NCBI GenBank assembly: GCA_964435475.1
Contig: CAYSZB010000111.1
Span: forward strand, 1 to 5,393
Source: CAYSZB01 sp964435475
Lineage (GTDB): Bacteria > Chloroflexota > Anaerolineae > Anaerolineales > Anaerolineaceae
Reading direction: 5' to 3'
DNA: 5,393 nt
Each line of letters starts with the position of its first letter. Position 1 is the first letter of the stretch. Both the position numbers and the translations under genes were made by a program. The notes beneath the pieces were generated by a model, which was not told the origin of the DNA, searched no databases, and was given only the letters and a program-made list of their open reading frames with translations. Below, piece by piece: positions 1 to 5,393 of the stretch.

Positions 1-468
1 GACGACCGCGAAGGATTAACCCCGGGTTTCAAGTTCAATGACTGGGAAATGCGCGGTGTGCCATTGCGCATTGAGATCGGACCCAAAGACGTGCAGAACA
101 ACTCGGTTGCCCTGGCAAGAAGGGACATTCCCGGCCGGGATGGCAAACAATTCGTTTCCCAGGAAAACCTGGAGCAGGTCGTGGATCAACTTCTGATGGA
201 AATTCAAAGTAATTTGCTTGAAAGGGCAACCCAATTCAGGGACAGCCATATCCTTGAACCACAGGATTATGACGATCTGAAGAAAATCGTAGAGGGTGGC
301 TGGGCTTACGCCTATTGGTGCGGTGCAAAGGAATGTGAAGAACAAGTCAAGAATGACACCAAGGCTACCACCCGCTGCATACCCCTCAACCAGGGTTCAG
401 CTCCAGGGAAATGCGTTGTCTGCGGCAAGGAAGCGACTGAAAAAGTTTACTTTGCCCGTGCATATTAA
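1..468 (+). CDS. proS: Prolyl-tRNA synthetase, archaeal/eukaryotic type, C-terminal part (5' truncated by window)
   Basis: This cytoplasmic class II synthetase attaches proline to tRNA-Pro using ATP and releases AMP and PPi. The frame is open from base 1, so the start and catalytic core lie outside the window; 155 residues are visible. They begin at the end of the catalytic domain (Asp-Trp-Glu-Met-Arg-Gly-Val-Pro) and enter the anticodon-binding domain with the typical R-I-E-I-G-P-K-D at about residues 23-30. The C-terminal zinc-binding domain has Cys107, Cys112, Cys138 and Cys141. As I recall, this C-x4-C/C-x2-C spacing is the same as in Thermus thermophilus ProRS. The protein ends in Ala-Tyr; a terminal Tyr is characteristic of this subtype, where its carboxylate reaches toward the active site. 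The E. coli-type ProRS instead carries an INS editing domain and lacks this tail. The downstream gene starts 36 nt later on the same strand and may be cotranscribed. Confidence 0.95.
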   Translation, partial: DDREGLTPGFKFNDWEMRGVPLRIEIGPKDVQNNSVALARRDIPGRDGKQFVSQENLEQVVDQLLMEIQSNLLERATQFRDSHILEPQDYDDLKKIVEGGWAYAYWCGAKECEEQVKNDTKATTRCIPLNQGSAPGKCVVCGKEATEKVYFARAY

Positions 469-504
469 GCCCTGAGCTGAAAACAGACTGACTCGAGCAA
501 GGTT

Positions 505-1311
505 ATGCCACTCATCGACCTGGTGCGCTTTCGATTTCAAATGGTTGAACTCGTGGAGCAGTTTGCTGATCCGGCGGGCTTTGTCAAGGAATTCCTCAAG
601 ATCCTGGACTTGTACAGCCGCAGAGCTTTGAAACCGGGAGCAACCAACCTGCCGAGTTCGCTGCTACCTGCTTTCAATTGTCATCCCCAGGTCATGAAGT
701 TGATCAGAGATGCGATCCTGCCATCGGTCCAGGAATTCCCCGAGCAGGCAATTTCCACTGCCGGCGCGCTGTGGGAAGATGACCACCTTGAATCAAGGGA
801 ACTGGCAGCCACCATCCTTGGAAATCTGCCCCCGGCATATGCAAAGCATATTGAAACGCACATCCATAACTGGGCTCATCCCGATGTGGACAATGTCTCG
901 CTGGATCATTTGCTGGAAAAATCGATCCATTCACTGCAAATAAACCAACCAAAAGTGGTTGAAGAGATGATCATAAGCTATGTGAATCACCAGGACCCAG
1001 CCTACCAACGGATCGGGCTCAAAATGATGGAGCAATTGGTCCGTCACACCGAATTCACCCAATTCCCGATGTTATTCAAGCACCTTTCCCGTTTCATCAG
1101 CGAGGACACAGACCAACTGACCCAACTGGAAACGACAGCTGTTGTGGCCGCGCTTGTTGACAGGTCTCCCGTTGAAACAACGTACTTTTTACGACAATTG
1201 TTATTCTTAACCCCGGGGCAAAATATCACCAGGACGATCAAAAGATACCTGCCATTTTTCACTGAAGACCTGCAGGAAAAACTAGCGCTTGCCATAAAAA
1301 ACCACCAGTAA
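505..1311 (+). CDS. Uncharacterised helical (HEAT-like) repeat protein, possibly AlkD-fold
   Basis: I do not recognise this 268-residue protein with certainty. It is almost entirely amphipathic helix, with no signal peptide, membrane segment or metal-binding cluster, so it is probably cytoplasmic. Residues 88-107 (L-W-E-D-D-H-L-E-S-R-E-L-A-A) and the later stretch around 128-138 (V-D-N-V-S-L-D-H-L-L) resemble the successive helices of DNA alkylation repair (AlkD/AlkC, HEAT-like) proteins. In those proteins the pattern is LW-x-S-x-xHE-x-R followed by N-W-D-x-V-D. The Trp of the second motif is absent and Asp134 would sit at the catalytic-Asp position, so glycosylase activity is doubtful and a scaffold role is equally possible. 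The ATG at 505 is the first start after an in-frame TGA at 478. The AAGG at 499-502 lies only 2 nt before it, a poor Shine-Dalgarno; GTG 523 and ATG 541 are alternatives with no better site. The gap from proS is 36 nt, and a strong hairpin follows the stop. Confidence 0.75.
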   Translation: MPLIDLVRFRFQMVELVEQFADPAGFVKEFLKILDLYSRRALKPGATNLPSSLLPAFNCHPQVMKLIRDAILPSVQEFPEQAISTAGALWEDDHLESRELAATILGNLPPAYAKHIETHIHNWAHPDVDNVSLDHLLEKSIHSLQINQPKVVEEMIISYVNHQDPAYQRIGLKMMEQLVRHTEFTQFPMLFKHLSRFISEDTDQLTQLETTAVVAALVDRSPVETTYFLRQLLFLTPGQNITRTIKRYLPFFTEDLQEKLALAIKNHQ

Positions 1312-1324
1312 ACTGAAGGAATCA

Positions 1325-1355
1325 AAACAGCCCTGGAATTCCAGGGCTGTTTGTT
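1325..1355. terminator. Bidirectional intrinsic terminator between convergent genes
   Basis: A perfect inverted repeat forms a 12-bp stem (arms 1325-1336 and 1341-1352) with an AATT loop. The plus strand continues TTTGTT, serving the repeat-protein gene that ends at 1311. On the minus strand the stem is followed by TTTTGATTCC, serving hppA, whose stop codon is at 1374-1376. The 62-nt convergent gap holds nothing else. Confidence 0.9.
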
Positions 1356-1373
1356 AGCGTGTAAGTAGAAGTC

Positions 1374-3437
1374 TTAGAAGAGGTGGAAAGCAGCAATCAC
1401 TGGGGCAAACAATGAAGACACCAGTGACATGACAGTGATCAGTGTGTTCAATGAAGGACCTGCAGTATCTTTGAAAGGATCACCAACGGTATCACCAACC
1501 ACACCAGCTTTGTGTGCTTCGGAACCGACACCACCATAATGACCAGATTCAATGAACTTCTTGGAATTGTCCCACAATCCACCAGCATTTGACATCAGGA
1601 GGGCAAAAATCACACCGGTGAAAATGGAACCACCCAAAAATCCACCTAACGCATTTGGGCCAAGGATGAAACCGATGATCAGGGGGAAACCAACCGCCAG
1701 GAAAGCCGGTAAGATCAAGGAAGTCAGGGCTCCCTGGGCAGCCAGACCAACACACTTTTCATAATCCGGAAGAGCTGTTCCGGCGAGAATGCCTGGATTG
1801 TCCCTGAACTGACCGCGGATCTCCTCGATCATGTCAAATGCGTTGTGGGTCACCGAAAGCATGGTCAGCGCTGAGAATAATGGCGGAGTCATGGCACCTG
1901 CCAACACTCCCGCAACAACCAGCGGATCACGCAAGCTGATGCTGATGGTTATGCCTGTCTTTTCGATCACCTCGGCATACGCCGCAAAAAGTGCCAGAAC
2001 GGTCAGCGCAGCAGCACTGATCGAAAAGCCTTTGGTGATCGCCTTGGCTGTATTGCCAGCTGAGTCCAGGATATCCGCGCGATCGATCACTTCCTGGCCC
2101 ATATCTGCCATTTCGGAAATGCCGCGGGCATTATCCACAATTGGACCATACGCATCGGCTGAAACGATCATACCGCTGATCGCCAACATCCCAACCGCGC
2201 TGATGCCAATGCCATAAACACCACCAAGCCCGGATGCCTCAGACAGGTAGAATGAGAGGACCATTGCCACAATAATACCGATGATGGAAGGAACGATGCT
2301 GACCAAACCGTAGCTGAAACCAGTGATGATGGTGATGGCTGCACCGGAGCCTGATACTTTTGCAGTTTCATTAACCGGTTTGTATTGATCTGAGGTGTAG
2401 TAGTCTGATGTAAAGCCGATGATCACACCAACAACCAGGCCAATTAATGTTGACCAAAGGATACTTAAGTTCATTTTTCCCAGGAGTACCAGGGCAAGCA
2501 TAAAAGCGCCAAAAATGATACAGGTGATGATCGTGCCGCGGTTCAAAGCAGCCCCCGGGCGGCCATTTTCTTTCACCCGAACGAATTGTATCCCGATCAG
2601 GGAAGCGACAATACCCAGGGTACAAATGACCAGCGGCAGAATTGTGTACTGCTGGTTGGGATTGTTGGCCATGGTGGAGCCAAGCAGCATTACCGCCACC
2701 GCACTGGCAACGTATGAGTCAAAGATGTCTGCGCCCATGCCGGCAACATCGCCCACATTATCGCCCACGTTGTCGGCCACAACAGCCGGGTTGCGTGGAT
2801 CATCTTCGGGGATGCCAACCTCAACCTTGCCGACAAGATCAGCAGCAATATCTGCCGTTTTGGTATAAATGCCACCGCCTGCCTTGGCAAGCAACGCCAG
2901 GGTGGAAGCGCCAAAGCTGAAACCCAACACAGCCTCTGCCTCGCGGGTCAGCAGGAAGATCACACTCATGCCAATGACAGCCAGGCCAACCATGGCAAGG
3001 CCCATGACAGAACCGGCATAGAACGAAAGGCGAAAGGCCTTGTTCAGGCTTTCTTTTGCGGCTGTTGCAGTGCGAACATTGGCTTCAACTGCAACACCCA
3101 TGCCCATATAACCGGCGATGGAAGAGCACAGCGCGCCAAAGATAAAGGCGCCAGCCATCGTCAGACCGTTGGTGAGATCAAACTCACCACCACCTGCTTC
3201 TCCAAGGTGAAGGCTGAAGATGATAGAAATGATAATGCCAATGATCACCGCCAGGATGCCCAGGGCTGTATACAACCGCTTGAGATAACTCCTCGCGCCT
3301 GCTTTGATCCAGGAAGCAACTTCCTGGGCTTTTGCACTACCGGGGTCCTGTTTCTTGACCCAGTAGAACAAAAATAAAGCCACTCCAATTGAGATAAAAC
3401 CAGCAATAACACCTACATAGATCCAAATATCAGACAT
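1374..3437 (-). CDS. hppA: Membrane-bound, ion-pumping inorganic pyrophosphatase, K+-independent type
   Basis: This integral membrane enzyme hydrolyses PPi and uses the energy to pump H+ (or Na+) out of the cytoplasm. The 687-residue length and about 16 hydrophobic segments fit the family. PPi/Mg-binding motifs are intact: Y-T-K-T-A-D (191-196), D-L-V-G-K-V-E (200-206), E-D-D-P-R-N-P (211-217), D-N-V-G-D-N-V-G-D (222-230), D-A-Y-G-P-I-V-D-N-A (428-437), D-N-S-K-K (623-627) and G-D-T-V-G-D-P-F-K-D (648-657). Lys465 in G-N-T-A-K-A and Thr468 are the residues that mark K+-independent enzymes; K+-dependent ones have Ala and Gly there. Two ion-gate positions are odd: Asp240 replaces the usual Glu in A-D-L-F-E-S-Y (Glu246 in T. 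maritima numbering, as I recall). Thr668 replaces the nearly invariant Lys of the last helix (Lys707). AAAGGA lies 7 nt upstream of the ATG. The gene follows trpB2 on the same strand after 168 nt. The ion pumped is not certain; H+ is most likely. Confidence 0.97.
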   Translation of the reverse strand: MSDIWIYVGVIAGFISIGVALFLFYWVKKQDPGSAKAQEVASWIKAGARSYLKRLYTALGILAVIIGIIISIIFSLHLGEAGGGEFDLTNGLTMAGAFIFGALCSSIAGYMGMGVAVEANVRTATAAKESLNKAFRLSFYAGSVMGLAMVGLAVIGMSVIFLLTREAEAVLGFSFGASTLALLAKAGGGIYTKTADIAADLVGKVEVGIPEDDPRNPAVVADNVGDNVGDVAGMGADIFDSYVASAVAVMLLGSTMANNPNQQYTILPLVICTLGIVASLIGIQFVRVKENGRPGAALNRGTIITCIIFGAFMLALVLLGKMNLSILWSTLIGLVVGVIIGFTSDYYTSDQYKPVNETAKVSGSGAAITIITGFSYGLVSIVPSIIGIIVAMVLSFYLSEASGLGGVYGIGISAVGMLAISGMIVSADAYGPIVDNARGISEMADMGQEVIDRADILDSAGNTAKAITKGFSISAAALTVLALFAAYAEVIEKTGITISISLRDPLVVAGVLAGAMTPPLFSALTMLSVTHNAFDMIEEIRGQFRDNPGILAGTALPDYEKCVGLAAQGALTSLILPAFLAVGFPLIIGFILGPNALGGFLGGSIFTGVIFALLMSNAGGLWDNSKKFIESGHYGGVGSEAHKAGVVGDTVGDPFKDTAGPSLNTLITVMSLVSSLFAPVIAAFHLF

Positions 3438-3444
3438 TCTCCAA

Positions 3445-3450
3445 TCCTTT
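3445..3450 (-). promoter_or_regulatory. Ribosome binding site of hppA
   Basis: On the minus strand AAAGGA stands 7 nt before the ATG that ends at 3437, supporting that start. A second purine run, GGAGA, directly abuts the ATG and is too close to be the functional site. Confidence 0.6.
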
Positions 3451-3540
3451 CGTTTCTTTAATTTTTAAATTACATCGTCGAACCAGGTTGCTTATCGAAG
3501 CATAAACTCCCAGAGATTTACCTTGTCCTCCAAAAGCAAG

Positions 3541-3546
3541 ATTATA
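3541..3546 (-). promoter_or_regulatory. Candidate -10 element for hppA
   Basis: The 168-nt gap between trpB2 and hppA holds an exact TATAAT on the minus strand, which would give a 5' UTR of about 95 nt. No good -35 hexamer lies 15-19 nt upstream and there is no extended -10 (TGn), so this is a weak call in AT-rich DNA. Between here and hppA I also see a short GCTT/AAGC inverted repeat (minus strand, 3492-3502), but no riboswitch or terminator I recognise. Confidence 0.3.
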
Positions 3547-3605
3547 CTATTACTTTAGCAAAAACCTTGCCTCATTTTTAAAAATCAGAGCTTTTTGTAA
3601 TTCAA

Positions 3606-4973
3606 TCAGTCGAATCGCACCCGGGGTAATTGCTCCCTGATCTTGTCTACCTCGACAGTCATTGAGTGGTCAGTCAGTTTACCCGAGTTGAAGGCATCAT
3701 AGGCGCTGAGGTCCAACAATCCATGACCGGAGAGGTTGAAAAGGATGACCCTTTCTTCGCCCTTTTCTTTGGCATCCAATGCCTCATCGATCGCCACGCG
3801 GATGGCATGGGCAGATTCTGGCGCAGGTACGATGCCCTCGGACTGGGCGAACTGGATCGCTGCCTGGAAGGTGGCCAACTGCGGTACGCTTACTGCATCG
3901 ATCAGGTTTTCATGGTACAGGGCACTCAAAATGGGCGACATACCATGGTAACGCAGCCCGCCGGCATGGATCGCCTCCGGGATGAAGTCGTGACCCAGGG
4001 TGTACATTTTTACGATCGGGGCCATTTTTGCTGTATCACCAAAATCATAAGCATAAATGCCCCTGGTAAAGGACGGTGTGGCATCCGGCTCGACAGCCAC
4101 CAGGCGGGTTGTGCGACCATTCTTCAGGTTCTCACCCAGGAACGGCATGGCGATCCCGCCAAAATTGGATCCCCCGCCAACACAACCGATCACCACATCC
4201 GGGTACTCACCCGCTTTCTCCATCTGCAACAGGCACTCCTGGCCGATGACGGTCTGGTGGAGCAATACATGGTTCAGTACCGACCCAAGGCTGTATTTCT
4301 TCTTTCCACCTGAAGTGGCCGCAACCTCAACCGCCTCGGATATGGCAACGCCCAGTGACCCGCTGGCATCCGGGTCCTCCCCCAGCAGCCTTCTGCCATA
4401 TTCTGTTCGATCGGTGGGGCTGGGATAAACTTCGGCGCCATAGGTTTGCATAATGATGCGGCGATAGGGTTTCTGATAGTAGGAAACATTGACCATGTAA
4501 ACTTCCAACGCCATGTCAAAGAAATTGCAGGCCATGGCTAACGCTGAACCCCATTGACCTGCCCCGGTTTCAGTGGTGAGCGCCTTCGTGCCCGAGATCT
4601 TGTTGTAATATGCCTGGGGGACCGCTGAATTTGTTTTGTGACTGCCAGAGATCGATGCACCCTCATTCTTGTAATAAATATGAGCCGGGGTGCCCAGGGC
4701 TTTTTCCAGGCGGCGTGCCCGGATCAATGGCGTTGGGCGCCAGAGCTTGTAGATATCCCTGACCTCTTCAGGAATGTCTATGAAACGGTCGGTGGAAACT
4801 TCCTGCTCAATGATCGGCCCGGGAAAGATCACACCCAAAAAATCCGGCGTGATCAACTCACCGGTCTGCGGGTTAAGGACAGGGGTGGGTGGAACGGGAG
4901 AATCGGCTACAATGTTGTACCAGCGGCGTGGAATATCGCTCTCACCCAGTAAAATTTTATTCTGATCAGACAT
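3606..4973 (-). CDS. trpB: Tryptophan synthase beta chain, TrpB2 type (PLP enzyme)
   Basis: The enzyme makes L-tryptophan from indole and L-serine in the cytoplasm, the last step of tryptophan biosynthesis. The 455-residue length and the long N-terminal extension (about residues 1-75, before R-P-T-P-L at 79-83) mark the TrpB2 branch; classical TrpB is about 400 residues. The PLP Schiff-base lysine is Lys113 in G-S-H-K-T-N. The catalytic Glu135 lies in T-T-E-T-G-A-G-Q-W-G. The PLP phosphate loop is G-C-V-G-G-G-S-N (263-270), followed by P-A-P-E-S-A-H-A (383-390) and S-G-H-G (415-418). The ATG is set by a very strong Shine-Dalgarno. No trpA or other trp gene is beside it, common for TrpB2, which often does not rely on a tight TrpA complex and may salvage indole or act on related substrates. 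A T-box leader reading a Trp codon controls it, supporting a real role in tryptophan supply. Confidence 0.96.
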   Translation of the reverse strand: MSDQNKILLGESDIPRRWYNIVADSPVPPTPVLNPQTGELITPDFLGVIFPGPIIEQEVSTDRFIDIPEEVRDIYKLWRPTPLIRARRLEKALGTPAHIYYKNEGASISGSHKTNSAVPQAYYNKISGTKALTTETGAGQWGSALAMACNFFDMALEVYMVNVSYYQKPYRRIIMQTYGAEVYPSPTDRTEYGRRLLGEDPDASGSLGVAISEAVEVAATSGGKKKYSLGSVLNHVLLHQTVIGQECLLQMEKAGEYPDVVIGCVGGGSNFGGIAMPFLGENLKNGRTTRLVAVEPDATPSFTRGIYAYDFGDTAKMAPIVKMYTLGHDFIPEAIHAGGLRYHGMSPILSALYHENLIDAVSVPQLATFQAAIQFAQSEGIVPAPESAHAIRVAIDEALDAKEKGEERVILFNLSGHGLLDLSAYDAFNSGKLTDHSMTVEVDKIREQLPRVRFD

Positions 4974-4977
4974 AATG

Positions 4978-4985
4978 TCACCTCC
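4978..4985 (-). promoter_or_regulatory. Strong Shine-Dalgarno site of trpB2
   Basis: GGAGGTGA on the minus strand is a full match to the anti-Shine-Dalgarno. Four nt separate it from the ATG (about 7 nt from GGAGG), fixing the start at 4973. It lies outside the terminator and the downstream alternative hairpin, so control is probably at transcription and not at translation initiation. Confidence 0.9.
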
Positions 4986-5005
4986 AAAAATTTTATTTTC
5001 CTGCT

Positions 5006-5035
5006 TGGGATGAAATTAAAAAAGCATTCATCCCA
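5006..5035 (-). promoter_or_regulatory. Alternative hairpin capturing the 3' arm of the T-box terminator
   Basis: The terminator 3' arm contains TGGGATGAA (minus strand 5035-5027). Its exact complement TTCATCCCA occurs just after the U tract (5014-5006), allowing a perfect 9-bp hairpin with a 12-nt loop that includes the U run. When the antiterminator holds the 5' arm, the freed 3' arm could fold this way in the read-through RNA. The pairing is seen in the sequence; any function (locking antitermination, mRNA stabilisation) is inference. Confidence 0.45.
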
Positions 5036-5051
5036 TAATGGGACGAACGCT
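5018..5051 (-). terminator. T-box intrinsic terminator
   Basis: On the minus strand the arms 5051-5039 and 5035-5023 form a 13-bp stem (two G-U pairs) with a 3-nt loop, followed by six T (5023-5018). The 5' arm shares its CGTCCCA with the antiterminator, so the two structures exclude each other. By default transcription stops here, 45 nt before the trpB2 start codon. Confidence 0.93.
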
Positions 5052-5071
5052 CTTGTCCGTGGTGCCACCCA
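5039..5071 (-). promoter_or_regulatory. T-box sequence and antiterminator
   Basis: The conserved T-box TGGGTGGCACCACGG occupies 5071-5057 and differs little from the usual AGGGTGGNACCGCGG. TGGG (5071-5068) pairs with CCCA (5042-5039) and ACG (5060-5058) with CGT (5045-5043), leaving the 7-nt bulge TGGCACC (5067-5061). The first four bulge bases pair with the free acceptor end NCCA of uncharged tRNA; the fourth, C, calls for discriminator G. Confidence 0.92.
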
Positions 5072-5085
5072 GATTAGGTGCCAGG

Positions 5086-5115
5086 AAAGAAAAACCTGTT
5101 GTGTAAGCAACAGGT
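5086..5115 (-). promoter_or_regulatory. T-box Stem III, terminator-like
   Basis: A perfect 8-bp hairpin (arms 5115-5108 and 5101-5094, loop CTTACA) lies just before the antiterminator, where Stem III of T-boxes is expected. It runs directly into TTTTTCTTT, so it also has the form of a weak intrinsic terminator or a pause site. Confidence 0.6.
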
Positions 5116-5235
5116 ACCAAGCCAACCTCACTTAACTCGGGTACGAATTAATTATTTTATACCCTTGGCTCTCATAACGGTGCCTTCCGGCGCAGGCTAC
5201 TGGTGGATCACATTTTCACCCTGCAACTCCGGGGT

Positions 5236-5238
5236 CCA
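5236..5238 (-). promoter_or_regulatory. T-box specifier codon UGG (Trp)
   Basis: The right side of the specifier loop reads GAA-TGG-A, the usual placement of the specifier triplet between GAA and a purine. UGG pairs with the CCA anticodon of tRNA-Trp and agrees with the trpB2 gene downstream. Confidence 0.9.
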
Positions 5239-5347
5239 TTCACCCTGTATTGTCGCCCAGCATCTCACCACTTCTGCTGTTCTCTGTTCAACAAGTCCAG
5301 GGGTACTAGTCCCCATCGACGTCTTTAATTGTTAAATTATTGCTGCA

Positions 5348-5375
5348 ATTATAGGCACAACAGCATATTTGTCAA
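5348..5375 (-). promoter_or_regulatory. Consensus housekeeping promoter of the T-box/trpB2 transcript
   Basis: On the minus strand TTGACA (5375-5370) and TATAAT (5353-5348) match the sigma-70/SigA consensus exactly and are 16 nt apart. The predicted start near A 5341 places the T-box Stem I immediately downstream. A strong constitutive promoter is what leader-level control requires. A short inverted repeat (TGCTG 5365-5361, CAGCA 5345-5341) flanks the -10; it may be chance or an operator. Confidence 0.88.
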
Positions 5376-5393
5376 GATTAACAAAATTCTGCT

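Larger units (their letters stand above)
5018..5341 (-). ncRNA. T-box riboswitch leader, tRNA-Trp responsive, upstream of trpB2
   Basis: This cis-acting leader of about 324 nt binds uncharged tRNA and decides between termination and read-through. Stem I is complete: GGGG (5314-5311) pairs with CCCC (5234-5231), and CCCTG (5302-5298) with CAGGG (5247-5243). These enclose a specifier loop with AGTA (5307-5304) on one side and GAATGGA on the other. The distal part has AGAGA (5285-5281) and an apical GGTGAGA (5269-5263), fitting the interdigitated T-loops that touch the tRNA elbow. The Stem II region pairs AGCCAA (5170-5165) with TTGGCT (5125-5120) and GGGTA (5164-5160) with TACCC (5143-5139). 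Stem III (5115-5094), the T-box sequence (5071-5057) and the terminator (5051-5018) follow. The specifier UGG (5238-5236) codes for Trp. The bulge UGGC fits a tRNA ending GCCA, the discriminator G usual for bacterial tRNA-Trp. No protein-coding gene lies in this stretch. Confidence 0.95.

Noticed and set aside
16..345. Minus-strand 109-codon frame opposite proS.
   Set aside because: It is a shadow of the proS 3' end, whose plus-strand frame shows the anticodon-binding and zinc-domain residues.
1831..2217. Plus-strand 128-codon frame inside hppA, and another at 2419-2868.
   Set aside because: Both are antisense shadows of the strongly conserved hppA coding sequence, with low-complexity translations rich in Ser, Pro and Thr.
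3574..3585. Palindrome of A and T only, considered as a trpB2 terminator.
   Set aside because: It has no GC pairs and no separate U tract after a stable stem, so it is unlikely to terminate transcription.
3666..4313. Plus-strand 215-codon frame opposite trpB2.
   Set aside because: The trpB2 frame on the other strand carries all catalytic motifs. This antisense frame has no recognisable domain and no upstream ribosome site.
4907..5131. Minus-strand 74-codon frame with several Trp codons overlapping the T-box and the trpB2 start, which could be read as an attenuator leader peptide.
   Set aside because: It starts at GTG without a Shine-Dalgarno, runs through the terminator and out of frame into trpB2, and its Trp codons come from conserved T-box RNA sequence. 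The structural T-box explains the region.
5078..5335. Plus-strand 85-codon frame antisense to the leader.
   Set aside because: It covers the structured T-box RNA on the opposite strand and has no family resemblance or ribosome site.

Overview
The window looks like a bacterial chromosome segment of roughly even base composition with ordinary housekeeping genes and no mobile elements, tRNA/rRNA genes or CRISPR. An archaeal/eukaryotic-type prolyl-tRNA synthetase, a TrpB2-type tryptophan synthase beta chain behind a tRNA-Trp-sensing T-box leader, and a membrane pyrophosphatase with K+-independence residues together suggest a Gram-positive-like or Chloroflexota bacterium. My best guess is class Anaerolineae. 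This is inference from gene types, not a database match.

Layout. Positions 1-468 (+) hold the 3' end of proS. A 36-nt gap is followed by a 268-residue helical-repeat protein (505-1311, +) that resembles the AlkD-type DNA alkylation repair fold but has no assigned function. A perfect 12-bp hairpin (1325-1355) separates these from the convergent minus-strand genes and can terminate in both directions. On the minus strand, read right to left, come a strong consensus promoter (5348-5375), a complete T-box riboswitch (about 5341-5018), trpB2 (4973-3606), a 168-nt gap, and hppA (3437-1374).

How it works together. The leader senses uncharged tRNA-Trp. Its specifier codon is UGG, and its antiterminator bulge UGGC matches a GCCA acceptor end, as expected for bacterial tRNA-Trp. 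Read-through therefore switches on a single tryptophan-synthesis gene when tryptophan is scarce. I see no convincing terminator between trpB2 and hppA, so some T-box-controlled transcription may continue into the pyrophosphatase gene, which also has a possible -10 element of its own.

The points most worth a second look are: (i) ion-gate substitutions in HppA (Asp for the semi-conserved Glu, Thr for a normally conserved Lys near the C-terminus); (ii) a 9-nt element downstream of the T-box terminator that can capture the terminator's 3' arm; (iii) a T-box Stem III that itself looks like an intrinsic terminator; and (iv) the uncharacterised helical-repeat gene next to proS. I found no clearly new multi-gene system.
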